Positions 1 to 7,960 of a stretch of DNA of 64,000 nt are shown here, one piece after another (the stretch's first letter is position 1; every line of letters begins with the position of its first letter). The stretch comes from Lachnospiraceae bacterium UBA7054 (GTDB taxonomy: Bacteria > Bacillota > Clostridia > Lachnospirales > Lachnospiraceae), in NCBI GenBank assembly GCA_002492725.1, contig DLAF01000071.1, positions 10,303 to 74,302 of the forward strand, in the 5' to 3' direction. The notes under the pieces are model-generated. The model saw only the letters and a program-made list of their open reading frames with translations, was not told the origin of the DNA and searched no databases. Made by a program: the position numbers and the translations under genes.

Positions 1-61
1 TGAACTGGTCCTTCGTGTAAGTCTTCATGACAGAAAACAACTTTGGCTTCAACTTTTCCAT
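1..61 (-). CDS. SulP-type anion transporter, 5' end only
   Basis: Only the first 20 codons lie in the window; the rest runs off the left edge. The minus strand has AGGAG about 10 nt before an ATG at 59-61, followed by M-E-K-L-K-P-K-L-F-S-V-M-K and then Y-T-K-D-Q-F. This basic N-terminus ending in an aromatic/KDQF segment before the first helix is what clostridial SulP family permeases (sulfate/bicarbonate-type anion transporters) show. No membrane segment is visible yet, so the call rests on resemblance of a short N-terminus and is tentative. Confidence 0.4.
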   Translation of the reverse strand, partial: MEKLKPKLFSVMKTYTKDQF

Positions 62-296
62 AATAGGTCAACTCCTGATTTCCTGAATTTATCTTTTGCA
101 ACTATGCCAGTCTGTATCGTCCGTGTTTTTGCGGCAGTCAATATCTTTTCTTCTTGCTGCGCGGATTATCTCCCTGCACCTGGGCACACCGACGTTTCCA
201 TCATAGTACCATTTACCGTTTTTTTCAAGTGGTTTTGCCTATATGTCCTGCATATTGGCGGGAAATGCTTTGGGTAATTTTTTGAATAGCTGCACC

Positions 297-325
297 TTGA
301 CAGAATAAGTTCTATATAGTACTAT
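297..325 (+). promoter_or_regulatory. Promoter of marR-flavin reductase pair with palindrome on -10
   Basis: TTGACA at 297-302, a 17-nt spacer, then TACTAT at 320-325. The last ten bases, ATAGTACTAT (316-325), form a perfect palindrome over the -10, a plausible operator for the MarR protein encoded 85 nt downstream. The rest of 62-409 shows no gene. Confidence 0.6.
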
Positions 326-409
326 TTTAGAGAAAGGAGACGTCCTTTTTCATGCTGTACAGCAAAACTGCCGCTTTTATCCTTGTGAAGCGGTGGAACA
401 AGGAAAGGT

Positions 410-907
410 GTGATATCACTGGAAACACGAGCAGGTTTTTTGATTTCTCATATTAAACAGGTGCAAGGGAGAGTTTTTGATCGGCTTTTGCAGACATGTG
501 GCGTGGATGAATTTAACGGACCGCAGGGGCATATTCTTTATGTGTTATGGCAAAGTGAAGGCATTCCCATTATAGAACTTTCACAAAAGACAGGATTGGC
601 AAAAAATACGCTTACTGCAATGCTTTTCAGAATGGAAGAAAACGGCTTGATCTGCCGGGAAGTTTCAGCTTCTGACCGACGCCAAAGCCTGATCAGTCTG
701 ACACCCAAAGCTCGTGCGTTAGAGAAACGTTACAATCAAGTCTCCCAGCAAATGAACAGCCTGTTTTTTAAGGATTTTGAAAAGGCGGAAATCAAGGAAT
801 TGGAACAGTATCTTGACCGTATTGTATCCAACTTGGAGCAAGTGGAACAAGCATTAAAAAAAGGAAAGGATGTACACGATGGCAAAGGTAAAAACGAAGA
901 TTTATAA
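410..907 (+). CDS. MarR family transcriptional regulator
   Basis: A 165-residue winged-helix DNA-binding regulator. The core spans about residues 30-110. Residues around 60-75 (G-L-A-K-N-T-L-T) make the recognition-helix region, and the wing carries the family signature D-R-R-Q-S-L-I-S-L-T near residue 90. The start is GTG, with a purine-rich AAGGAAAGG just before it; no in-frame ATG gives a full-length domain. It overlaps the downstream flavin reductase gene, so the two are probably co-transcribed and translationally coupled. By analogy with other MarR-oxidoreductase pairs it may respond to a redox-active or phenolic compound; that is inference. Confidence 0.85.
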   Translation: MISLETRAGFLISHIKQVQGRVFDRLLQTCGVDEFNGPQGHILYVLWQSEGIPIIELSQKTGLAKNTLTAMLFRMEENGLICREVSASDRRQSLISLTPKARALEKRYNQVSQQMNSLFFKDFEKAEIKELEQYLDRIVSNLEQVEQALKKGKDVHDGKGKNEDL

Positions 908-1475
908 TGATTTCTGTCCGCAGGCGTTATTTCTTTATGGCACAAAACAGGAAGACGGACAGCCCCATTTTGGTCTTTTCTGTTGGTTTAGCTATTGTCA
1001 TTCTGCAGAGGGGCTCGGAGTCATGGCTTGTATCGGTGAGGAAAAGCAGACCAAGGATTTGATACGCAAAAACGGTGTGTTCTCAGCGAATCTCGTATCT
1101 GAACGGATGCTGCCCTTGGCAGATTATTATGGTTGTACCTGTGGAAGAACCACACCTGATAAAATGAAGTTTCTGCCTACTGTAGAATGGGGACAAGTGC
1201 TGGATGTGCCAACCATTGCAGAAAGCCCTGTTAGTTTTGAGCTGGAAGTAAAAAAATCAATCCCTATGGGAGATGGATCAGATATTTTTCTCTGTTTAAT
1301 CCGTAATGTAACCCAGGATGAACAACTGATGGATACAACGGTTCCCTTTACGGAAAGATTGATGCAGGCTGCTCCGGTATTGTCTCCCGGCGAAGAAACA
1401 TACTCTTCCATTGATGGAAGGTATCTTGGGAAATGGGGAGAACCCATGAAAAATATGGCTGACATCAAAGAATAG
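879..1475 (+). CDS. Flavin reductase-like (FMN-binding split barrel) protein
   Basis: About 198 residues with the flavin reductase-like split-barrel pattern: an N-terminal strand with A-L-F-L-Y-G-T, a G-L-F-C-W-F-S-Y segment, and S-A-N-L-V-S-E in the middle. Such proteins bind FMN and act in the cytoplasm as flavin or NAD(P)H-dependent reductases. The start at 879 is preferred because AAAGGAAAGG then lies about 9 nt upstream; an ATG at 870 lies right on that sequence. The 5' end overlaps the marR gene by 29 nt, so this is the regulated partner. The substrate is unknown. Confidence 0.75.
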   Translation: MAKVKTKIYNDFCPQALFLYGTKQEDGQPHFGLFCWFSYCHSAEGLGVMACIGEEKQTKDLIRKNGVFSANLVSERMLPLADYYGCTCGRTTPDKMKFLPTVEWGQVLDVPTIAESPVSFELEVKKSIPMGDGSDIFLCLIRNVTQDEQLMDTTVPFTERLMQAAPVLSPGEETYSSIDGRYLGKWGEPMKNMADIKE

Positions 1476-1526
1476 CTGCATCATACAAACGCATCTTAAA
1501 AGAACAGGCTGCAAAGGTCTTGGAAT

Positions 1527-1559
1527 AATTTAATCCCCCCGAATTGGGGGGATTAAATT
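1527..1559 (+). terminator. Strong hairpin terminator after flavin reductase gene
   Basis: Perfect 14-bp inverted repeat (1527-1540 and 1546-1559) with six C:G pairs at the top and a 5-nt GAATT loop; both arms end in AAT/ATT-rich sequence, so it could work in either direction. It lies between the flavin reductase stop and the next gene. Confidence 0.7.
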
Positions 1560-1623
1560 GCTAAATCAGATAAATTTTTCATTTTACAGATGGAAGCCAA
1601 AAATGTTACGAAAGGGAAAATAT

Positions 1624-2505
1624 ATGAACTTGTTAAAATATGGCGATACTATTGGGATCATATCGCCAAGTTGGGTGGCAAATAAAAACGATTATGAAAA
1701 GTACGCAAAAGGCATTGAAAAATTGGGATTTCACGTTAAATTCGGCAAAAATATATATAAAGACACTTATAAATATACTGCAAGTGTAGCAGAGCGGGTT
1801 GATGATTTGAATGAGATGATATATGACGAGAATGTAAGGTTGGTATTCTTTGGTGGGGGTTATGGAAGTGTAGATTTACTTCCGTATATTGATTATAACA
1901 GAATAAAAGAAACGCCGAAGCTTTTTTTGAGTTATAGTGATGGAACATCTATCCTTAATGCTATATATGCGAACACCGGCATAACGACATACTATGGGCA
2001 GACTCCGGGATTATTTGATCATATCAACGAATACGACAAAAAACAATTTGTTTCGCATTTGATTGATGGAGCTGTAACAGATTATATCAGTAATAGTGAT
2101 TGGTATACTATAACAGGGGGATGCTGCGAAGGAAGCCTTGTTGGCGGATATTTACTTAATTTTGTCTTGACTCTGGGAAACAGATTTTTTCCATATCGAA
2201 CAGACAGGAATTATATATTATTTATTGAAGAATTGGATAAATTTCAATCCGTTCAAGATGTCAGCATGTTCTTAACTTGTATTGGACAAAGCCGGTTGAT
2301 GGAACAAGTAACAGGTTTGCTGTTTGGACACTATTCAGATGATATTTCGCCACTGTTGTTTGAAGTACTGGAGCGGTTTGGTAAAAAATATAGCATTCCT
2401 GTGGCTTATTGTGACGATTTTGGTCATGGCTCGAATCATGCAATTTTTCCTATTGGCAGAGGGGCGGTTTTAGACACAAAAAATAAAACACTATTATTTC
2501 AATAG
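1624..2505 (+). CDS. S66 family LD-carboxypeptidase / MccF-like serine peptidase
   Basis: A 293-residue protein of peptidase family S66, which cleaves LD bonds in murein tetrapeptides or, in MccF-type members, inactivates microcin C-like peptide-nucleotides. It starts Y-G-D-T-I-G-I-I-S-P-S. The catalytic serine region is G-G-G-Y-G-S-V-D; L-S-Y-S-D-G-T-S follows, and the C-terminal G-H-G-S-N-H-A-I-F-P-I-G carries the catalytic histidine. There is no signal peptide, so it is cytoplasmic. The start at 1624 has GAAAGGG about 7 nt upstream; an in-frame ATG at 1558 sits inside the preceding hairpin and is unlikely. The gene is AT-rich compared with the next one and stands alone, which fits a self-immunity or transferred function. 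Confidence 0.85.
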   Translation: MNLLKYGDTIGIISPSWVANKNDYEKYAKGIEKLGFHVKFGKNIYKDTYKYTASVAERVDDLNEMIYDENVRLVFFGGGYGSVDLLPYIDYNRIKETPKLFLSYSDGTSILNAIYANTGITTYYGQTPGLFDHINEYDKKQFVSHLIDGAVTDYISNSDWYTITGGCCEGSLVGGYLLNFVLTLGNRFFPYRTDRNYILFIEELDKFQSVQDVSMFLTCIGQSRLMEQVTGLLFGHYSDDISPLLFEVLERFGKKYSIPVAYCDDFGHGSNHAIFPIGRGAVLDTKNKTLLFQ

Positions 2506-2568
2506 GGCATAAAAAGTGGTTACATCCACGCTATAGGGAGCGGGAGGATGTGCCAATTTTTATTGCCC
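2505..2568 (+). terminator. Long imperfect hairpin after the S66 gene
   Basis: GGGCA-A/T-rich-TGG-ACATCC on the left pairs with GGATGT-CCA-A/T-rich-TGCCC on the right across about 64 nt; the left arm overlaps the stop codon. It is followed by the next promoter. It probably acts as a terminator, although no clean T-run follows. Confidence 0.5.
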
Positions 2569-2591
2569 TCGGACAGTGTTTATGCTAGGAT
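2563..2591 (+). promoter_or_regulatory. Probable promoter of FAD dehydrogenase-ROK operon
   Basis: TTGCCC (2563-2568), 17-nt spacer, TAGGAT (2586-2591), 26 nt before the start codon of the FAD dehydrogenase. Only a moderate match to consensus. Confidence 0.35.
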
Positions 2592-2617
2592 AAAACTAAG
2601 ATTGGAGGGCTTGGCGT

Positions 2618-3982
2618 ATGAGATACGACGTGATCATTGTCGGCGCGGGGCCGGGCGGCATTTATTCGGCATACGAGCTGACACAGAAAGGAACGGATTT
2701 AAAAATAGCGGTGTTTGAGGCGGGGCACGCTCTGGAAAAGCGGCATTGTCCCATAGACGGCGATAAGGTGAAATCCTGCGTGGGCTGTCCGAGCTGTTCC
2801 ATTATGAGCGGCTTCGGCGGCGCGGGCGCCTTTTCCGACGGGAAATACAATATTACAAACGATTTTGGCGGCACGCTCTACGAGTATGTGGGGAAGAAAC
2901 AGGCGCTGGAGCTGATGCGCTATGTGGACGAGATTAACATGCGTTACGGCGGCGAGGGGACGAAGCTCTACTCCACGGCGGGGACGCACTTTAAGAAGCT
3001 TTGTCTGCAAAATAAGTTAAATCTGTTGGACGCTTCGGTGCGTCATCTGGGGACGGATATTAATTATGTTGTGCTGGAAAATCTTTATGCTGTGCTGAAG
3101 GAAAAGGTTGACTTTTTCTTTGATACGCCTGTGCGCACGGTTGAGAAGACGGCGGACGGATTTCGTGTGATCACGGAGAAGGAAGGATACGAATGTGACA
3201 AATGTGTCATATCTGTGGGGCGCAGCGGCAGCAAATGGATGGAGAAGGTATGCGGGGAGCTGGATATTAAAACAAAATCGAACCGCGTTGACATCGGCGT
3301 GCGGGTGGAGCTTCCGGCGGTTATTTTCTCTCATTTGACGGATGAACTTTACGAGAGCAAGATCGTTTACCGCACGGAAAAATTTGAGGATAATGTGCGG
3401 ACATTCTGTATGAATCCGCATGGGATCGTGGTCAATGAAAATACGAACGGCATCGTGACGGTGAACGGGCACAGCTACGAGGGTGCGGAGAAGCAGACGG
3501 AGAACACGAATTTTGCCCTGCTTGTGGCGAAGCATTTTTCGGAGCCTTTTAAGGACAGCAACGGTTATGGTGAGAGCATTGCCAGACTTTCCAATATGCT
3601 GGGCGGCGGCGTGATCGTGCAGCGCTTCGGCGATCTGGTGCGCGGCAGACGCAGCAATGCAAAGCGGATCTCGGAAGGTATCATAGAGCCGACTCTTTCC
3701 GCGACACCGGGAGACTTAAGTCTTGTGTTGCCAAAGCGTATTTTGGACGGTATCATGGAAATGATCTATGCGCTTGACAAGATTGCGCCCGGTACCGCGA
3801 ACGACGATACGCTGCTCTACGGGGTGGAAGTGAAATTCTATAATATGGAAGTGGATATTGACGAGAATCTGGAAACCAGGCACAAAGGACTTTACATCAT
3901 CGGAGACGGCAGCGGGGTGACGCATTCACTTTCCCACGCTTCCGCAAGCGGGGTGTATGTAGCGCGGAGGATACGGGGATGA
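2618..3982 (+). CDS. NAD(P)/FAD-dependent oxidoreductase (COG2509 type)
   Basis: 454 residues. The N-terminal dinucleotide-binding motif is D-V-I-I-V-G-A-G-P-G-G. It is followed by C-V-G-C-P-S-C and S-G-F-G-G-A-G-A-F-S-D-G-K-Y (residues about 50-90), which mark the uncharacterised FAD-dependent dehydrogenase family COG2509. The C-terminus has G-L-Y-I-I-G-D-G-S-G-V-T, the second FAD-contact motif. Its substrate is unknown; it is a soluble cytoplasmic enzyme. GGAGGG lies 9 nt before the ATG. The stop codon overlaps the ROK kinase start (ATGA), so the two genes are translationally coupled. Confidence 0.85.
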   Translation: MRYDVIIVGAGPGGIYSAYELTQKGTDLKIAVFEAGHALEKRHCPIDGDKVKSCVGCPSCSIMSGFGGAGAFSDGKYNITNDFGGTLYEYVGKKQALELMRYVDEINMRYGGEGTKLYSTAGTHFKKLCLQNKLNLLDASVRHLGTDINYVVLENLYAVLKEKVDFFFDTPVRTVEKTADGFRVITEKEGYECDKCVISVGRSGSKWMEKVCGELDIKTKSNRVDIGVRVELPAVIFSHLTDELYESKIVYRTEKFEDNVRTFCMNPHGIVVNENTNGIVTVNGHSYEGAEKQTENTNFALLVAKHFSEPFKDSNGYGESIARLSNMLGGGVIVQRFGDLVRGRRSNAKRISEGIIEPTLSATPGDLSLVLPKRILDGIMEMIYALDKIAPGTANDDTLLYGVEVKFYNMEVDIDENLETRHKGLYIIGDGSGVTHSLSHASASGVYVARRIRG

Positions 3983-4854
3983 TTTTAGGAGCACTGGAAG
4001 CAGGCGGTACGAAGATGGTGTGCGCTATCGGCAACGAAAACGGAGAGATCAAAGAGCAGGTTTCAATCCCCACAGAAACGCCGGAGATCACGATGCCGAA
4101 ACTTTTGGATTTTTTTGAAGGAAAAGGCATTGAGGCGCTGGGCATCGGATGCTTTGGGCCAATCGACGTGGACAGGGATTCCGCAACTTACGGGTATATT
4201 ACCACCACGCCAAAGCTTGCCTGGCAGAATTTTAATATCGTGGGTGCGTTTCGTGATAAGTTGGGCGTACCGGTGGGCTTTGATACGGACGTGAACGGAT
4301 CGGCACTTGGAGAATACACTTGGGGAATCGCCAAAGGGCTGCACAGTTGTATCTACATAACGATTGGTACGGGTGTGGGTGTGGGTGTGATTGTTGACGG
4401 CAGACTCGTGCACGGTATGATGCACCCGGAAGGAGGACATATTCTGCTGCACAAGCTTCCGCATGATACTTATGAGGGCTTTTGTCCCTTCCACAAGAAC
4501 TGCATGGAGGGACTGGCAGCCGGCCCAGCCATCGAAGGCAGATGGGGAAAGAAGGCGGTCGAACTTGCGGACAGGACGGAGGTCTGGGAGATGGAGGCGG
4601 AGTACATTGCGCAGGCGCTGGTCGATTATGTGATGCTCTTATCGCCCCAGCGCATCATTTTAGGCGGCGGCGTCATGCACCAGACACAGCTTCTGCCCAT
4701 GGTGCGCGCAAAGTTTAAAGAGCTGTTAAACGGCTATGTCAAGACAAAAGAAATAGAGGATCTTGACAGCTACATCGTGGTGCAGAGTCTTGATGACAAG
4801 CAGGGGATCATGGGGGCGCTGAAGCTGGGGCTGATGGAGATGGAGAAGGCTTAG
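3979..4854 (+). CDS. ROK family sugar kinase, fructokinase-like
   Basis: 291 residues. The N-terminal phosphate-binding loop is L-E-A-G-G-T-K. Next come G-C-F-G-P-I-D, then D-T-D-V-N-G-S-A-L-G-E with the catalytic Asp, and G-T-G-V-G-V-G. The Zn site is H-P-E-G-G-H ... C-P-F-H-K-N-C-M-E-G. This H/C pattern and the C-terminal G-G-G-V-M are typical of the fructokinase branch of ROK kinases, which phosphorylate fructose or mannose with ATP. Its ATG overlaps the stop of the FAD dehydrogenase. No transporter is adjacent, so the sugar is uncertain. Confidence 0.85.
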   Translation: MILGALEAGGTKMVCAIGNENGEIKEQVSIPTETPEITMPKLLDFFEGKGIEALGIGCFGPIDVDRDSATYGYITTTPKLAWQNFNIVGAFRDKLGVPVGFDTDVNGSALGEYTWGIAKGLHSCIYITIGTGVGVGVIVDGRLVHGMMHPEGGHILLHKLPHDTYEGFCPFHKNCMEGLAAGPAIEGRWGKKAVELADRTEVWEMEAEYIAQALVDYVMLLSPQRIILGGGVMHQTQLLPMVRAKFKELLNGYVKTKEIEDLDSYIVVQSLDDKQGIMGALKLGLMEMEKA

Positions 4855-4891
4855 TCTCATGGAGATTTGAAAAAAATAAATTTAGAAACAG

Positions 4892-4920
4892 TTGCTATTT
4901 GAAAGTTATTTGAGTATACT
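4892..4920 (+). promoter_or_regulatory. Promoter of the type III TA locus
   Basis: TTGCTA (4892-4897), 17-nt spacer, TATACT (4915-4920). Transcription would start about 25 nt before the repeats of the antitoxin RNA. Confidence 0.6.
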
Positions 4921-4946
4921 ATAGGTAAGTTAATACTTTGGTATTA

Positions 4947-5059
4947 ACAGTAGGTATATCTCGACCTTTAATGGAGACAGTTATGAGCGGGCATATCTCG
5001 GCCCTAAGTGAGACAGTTATAAGTGAGTGTTTCGCCACTCAAAGCGCGAATCTAACAGT
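4947..5059 (+). ncRNA. ToxI-like type III antitoxin RNA (tandem 36/37-nt repeats)
   Basis: Directly upstream of the ToxN-like gene lie tandem repeats. The unit starting at 4953 (GGTATATCTCGACC...) recurs at 4990 (GGCATATCTCGGCC...); both then run into GAGACAGTTAT (G/A)AG. The period is 36-37 nt, with a partial third unit from 5013 that ends in a small GAGTG/CACTC hairpin. Promoter, short tandem repeats, terminator hairpin and then the toxin gene is the exact order of ToxIN/AbiQ loci, where the toxin cuts the repeat RNA into pseudoknots that hold it inactive. The 5' and 3' limits are estimated. Confidence 0.8.
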
Positions 5060-5085
5060 GGGGCGGATTTTCCGCCCCATTTTTA
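5060..5085 (+). terminator. Attenuator between antitoxin RNA and toxin gene
   Basis: GGGGCGGA - TTT - TCCGCCCC followed by ATTTTT. It lies between the repeats and the toxin start, as in other type III TA loci, where it keeps antitoxin RNA in excess over toxin mRNA. Confidence 0.85.
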
Positions 5086-5103
5086 CAGCGGGAGGATATA
5101 AAG

Positions 5104-5598
5104 TTGACGATCAAGTTGTATGAAGTCAATCCAAATTATATAAATTATCTTGTCCCATATGCCGCACATCTATTTCACAATAAGCAACCCGGACAATATA
5201 ATGAGAGAAAATATATTGGTGTTGTGTTAGTTATTAACGACATGAAATATTTTGCACCATTGTCTTCTTTCAAATCCAAACATGAAAAAATGAAAAATGG
5301 ATTGGATTTTCTGAAAGTAGGAAACTATGCAGTAATCAATATCAATAATATGTTTCCGGTTCCCGATGGCGAATATACATATGTTGATATTCCTAAAGTT
5401 AAAAATCAACAGTATAGGAAACTCTTGTCAACAGAATATCGTATCATCAGGAAGATGCAGGACAAGATAAGAAAACACGCGGCGGAAGTATATAAGCATA
5501 AAATAAATTATGGCTACGCAACAGCATTGTCAAAAAGGTGTAATGATTTTTTGCTATTGGAAGAAAAATGCAGACAATATGGGAACAGCTCATTATAA
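5104..5598 (+). CDS. ToxN/AbiQ family type III toxin (endoribonuclease)
   Basis: 164 residues, close to the usual 160-170 of ToxN/AbiQ/CptN/TenpN. These are RNases that stop growth or abort phage infection when released from their RNA antitoxin. It shows the family order: an N-terminal Y-x-x-Y-L, then Y-I-G-V-V-L-x-I, Y-F-A-P-L-S-S-F-K-S-K-H (the Ser region matches the T/S of the ToxN active site), F-x-x-V-I-N-I-N-N-M-F-P-V-P, and a helical C-terminus with Y-R-I-I-R-K. The start is TTG at 5104, supported by GGGAGG 8 nt upstream; there is no earlier usable start. AT-rich composition suggests transfer. The hydrolase gene begins 16 nt downstream. Confidence 0.88.
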   Translation: MTIKLYEVNPNYINYLVPYAAHLFHNKQPGQYNERKYIGVVLVINDMKYFAPLSSFKSKHEKMKNGLDFLKVGNYAVININNMFPVPDGEYTYVDIPKVKNQQYRKLLSTEYRIIRKMQDKIRKHAAEVYKHKINYGYATALSKRCNDFLLLEEKCRQYGNSSL

Positions 5599-5614
5599 AA
5601 AGAAGGACAAGGGA

Positions 5615-6538
5615 ATGTTTACTACTATTTTTGGCAAAAAGATTTATTATGAAATGTATGGTGCGGAACACGGTAATACATTGCTGTATCTTCACGGAGG
5701 TCCCGGAGCAAGCTGCCTTGATTTTGCGGGTCAGGCAAAAGCCCTGAGCAGGCAAGTAAGGGTCATACTATTGGATCAGTTGGGCGTTCTTCGTTCGGAT
5801 GCCATTGCTGAGAATGAAGATTATGGTATGGAATATCAGGTGGAAATGTTCGAGGAGATACGGAAAGTTTTTGGTATCGAAAAATGGAGCATCCTCGGAC
5901 ATTCTTATGGCGGTATGCTTGCCGTTTTATATGCGCATCTTTATCCGGATTCCATTCATAAGATGATCTTGGATTGTCCTTCCTTATGGTTTGAAGACTC
6001 TGCGAGATCGGTGGCGGAATATTTATGCGAACATATTGAGAGTCACAACAATAGGGAGCAAAGTGAACTTTGTGAAAAACTGAAAAGGACAGATTATCAG
6101 GGCGGAAAAGAATGTATTTACGATTTAATTACACTGCTGAATGGTTGCACAGATATGCAGCTGCGAAATTATTTACATGGCGTTTCTTTTGAAGAATATC
6201 AAAAGAGTATGGACACGAGTGAAATCACAAATGAAATGTGGGCAAAAGGGGATCGGCATTTGGAGAAGCTGTTGGAAAAGCCGCCGGTGCAAAAGGAATC
6301 TAATGCGCAAAGAGTAACTATGATGGATAATTTTATGCCCATGATTCAAAAGATAACCCTTCCGGTACTGTTGATCAACGGGAAATTTGACCCTGCCTGC
6401 ACAAAGCGTCAAATAGAATATATGTTAAGCAATGTACCAAATATCATGCAAATTGTTTTTGAAAACAGCGGACACTTTCCCAGAATTGAGGAAGCGGAAA
6501 AATATACGAATGTCGTGCTTGATTTTCTTGAAAAATAG
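5615..6538 (+). CDS. Alpha/beta hydrolase, proline iminopeptidase-like
   Basis: 307 residues. Y-L-H-G-G-P-G-A-S near residue 30 is the oxyanion-hole motif of S33 proline iminopeptidases. The nucleophile elbow is G-H-S-Y-G-G, the acid lies in G-K-F-D-P and the histidine in S-G-H-F-P-R. It is cytoplasmic, without a signal peptide. The start at 5615 has AAGGACAAGGGA directly before it; earlier in-frame ATGs lie inside the toxin gene. With a 16-nt gap to the toxin stop it may be read from the same transcript; whether it has any link to toxin function is unknown. AT-rich like the toxin. Confidence 0.85.
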   Translation: MFTTIFGKKIYYEMYGAEHGNTLLYLHGGPGASCLDFAGQAKALSRQVRVILLDQLGVLRSDAIAENEDYGMEYQVEMFEEIRKVFGIEKWSILGHSYGGMLAVLYAHLYPDSIHKMILDCPSLWFEDSARSVAEYLCEHIESHNNREQSELCEKLKRTDYQGGKECIYDLITLLNGCTDMQLRNYLHGVSFEEYQKSMDTSEITNEMWAKGDRHLEKLLEKPPVQKESNAQRVTMMDNFMPMIQKITLPVLLINGKFDPACTKRQIEYMLSNVPNIMQIVFENSGHFPRIEEAEKYTNVVLDFLEK

Positions 6539-6541
6539 AAA

Positions 6542-6598
6542 AGGTAATTGCAAAACCTCACAATGATTATCGTGTTGTGATACGTTTTGCAATTACCT
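6542..6598. terminator. Bidirectional terminator hairpin between convergent genes
   Basis: A perfect 15-bp inverted repeat (6542-6556 with 6584-6598, AGGTAATTGCAAAAC and its complement). The loop itself can pair through CACAA/TTGTG. It lies between the plus-strand hydrolase and the minus-strand esterase and probably ends both transcripts. Confidence 0.75.
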
Positions 6599-6604
6599 GA
6601 AAAA

Positions 6605-7726
6605 TCATACCGCGAAGTGATCCCGCAGATATTCGATCAGCACATCCGCCGCTCTGCGGTGTGAGAGCGCTCCCGGATGCTCGTGCGAGCCGACCGTCTC
6701 CTTCGTAGTGTTCGGAAGCTGCAGGAAAAGGAGATTGTGATCGCCCGTTTCCTGCGTGTAGCGGTTCATGGCGCCCGTGATGGCGGGTGTCAGGTTGTAA
6801 CCGAGCATGCCGTAGCACCATACGATATGCGCCTGCGGATTGTGTCTGCGCAGCATTTTTAAAAAGTTTACAACGGCGTCCTTAAAACGGTTTAAGTCTT
6901 CCTCATTGTAAGTACCGTCCTCGTTTTTTCGCTGCTTGAAGCTTTCGCCCGTAGCAGGATTGACAAATGGCGGCTGCTCGAAGGCGGAGGCATCGTTGGT
7001 GCCGAGATTGACGATCACGGCATCCACCTTTCGCAGGGAAAAGTCATATGGTTCAAAGGCTCCAAGAGCCTCATTTTTTTTGCCATAACACAGACCACAA
7101 AGCTTTTCATAGCGGGAGGGAATGTTGGAATCCGGGTTGTTGTCCCAGGCGGAGAGCACGCCCCATCCGCCCTGCGAGATCAGAAAGGCGTCCGCGTCAA
7201 GCGCTTCTGCCGTCAGCTTCGCGTAGTTGCGGCTGTAGCTCATGTACATGGGGATCCAGTCCCAGTCTTCCTTTGCGCCGTAAGTCCCTTCGCCGGAAGT
7301 GATGCTGTCGCCAATAAATTCGAAAGTAAGTTTCTTTGCGGGAACGGGAGAAAAGGTTCCGTTTGCCTGAAAGCCGTGGACAATGAGGCAGCAGTCTTCG
7401 TCCTCCGACATGGCTTGGAGTTCTCTGTAGATACGCACATTTTTAATTGGTTCCTCGCTCATGCCGCGGAAGAGGCATAAGGGGTATGTACCGGGCATGA
7501 GCATCTGGCGGCTCATCAGCTCACCGTTGATTTCACAGGCGATCCACATTTCATGGACATTGTAACTGACCTCAAGATCCACCCAAAGTTCCGAACCCGA
7601 GACGTTTACTTCTACGCCGCTTCCGTTGAAGAAGAGGGGAAGTGGGGAGGCTTTGGGAATCGTGCGCCCGTGTACTTTGTAATGGGGGAGTTCTGCGATC
7701 GGATATTTTTTCAGATTGGGGTTCAT
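6605..7726 (-). CDS. SGNH/GDSL hydrolase, CE2-like acetyl esterase
   Basis: 373 residues. The N-terminal half is a beta-sandwich-like region (residues 1-130). The C-terminal half is an SGNH fold with F-I-G-D-S-I-T-S-G-E-G (catalytic Ser), S-Q-G-G-W-G (block with Gly), L-G-T-N-D (Asn) and a late S-H-E-H-P-G-A-L-S-H with the catalytic His. This two-domain layout matches carbohydrate esterase family 2, which removes acetyl groups from glycans. No signal peptide is seen, so it may act on imported oligosaccharides. The start at 7726 (M-N-P-N-L-K-K) is chosen because AGGTAGG lies 7 nt upstream; an ATG at 7750 lacks a good RBS. Confidence 0.8.
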   Translation of the reverse strand: MNPNLKKYPIAELPHYKVHGRTIPKASPLPLFFNGSGVEVNVSGSELWVDLEVSYNVHEMWIACEINGELMSRQMLMPGTYPLCLFRGMSEEPIKNVRIYRELQAMSEDEDCCLIVHGFQANGTFSPVPAKKLTFEFIGDSITSGEGTYGAKEDWDWIPMYMSYSRNYAKLTAEALDADAFLISQGGWGVLSAWDNNPDSNIPSRYEKLCGLCYGKKNEALGAFEPYDFSLRKVDAVIVNLGTNDASAFEQPPFVNPATGESFKQRKNEDGTYNEEDLNRFKDAVVNFLKMLRRHNPQAHIVWCYGMLGYNLTPAITGAMNRYTQETGDHNLLFLQLPNTTKETVGSHEHPGALSHRRAADVLIEYLRDHFAV

Positions 7727-7880
7727 GGTAATACCTACCTTTCTTTTCATTTATAGAAATATAATTTCTTTTTCATCATTGCATGTTTTTCTCTATCATC
7801 GTAGCAGGATTTCGGAGAGAAAGCAAATGATATTCTGTGTTTTTGTAACAGTTCATCATCAAAAAATATGAAAAAATCTC

Positions 7881-7909
7881 TTGACCTTCACGGAGCGTCA
7901 TAGTATACA
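7881..7909 (+). promoter_or_regulatory. Promoter of the MerR-type regulator
   Basis: TTGACC (7881-7886), 17-nt spacer, TATACA (7904-7909); moving the -10 two bases to TACAGT gives the 19-nt spacing typical of MerR-controlled promoters, so autoregulation is possible. Confidence 0.5.
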
Positions 7910-7960
7910 GTGGTTTTATCAGGGACAGGCCCCCAAAACCGCTTTGACAGGGAGGAGACT

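Noticed and set aside
1558..1626. Longer N-terminus for the S66 carboxypeptidase
   Set aside because: The ATG at 1558 lies in the stem of the preceding terminator and the extra 22 residues do not match the family; the start at 1624 has a good RBS.
4938..5123. A 61-codon ORF over the antitoxin repeats
   Set aside because: It runs through tandem RNA repeats and a terminator hairpin, has no RBS, and ends inside the toxin gene; the region is better explained as the ToxI-type RNA.
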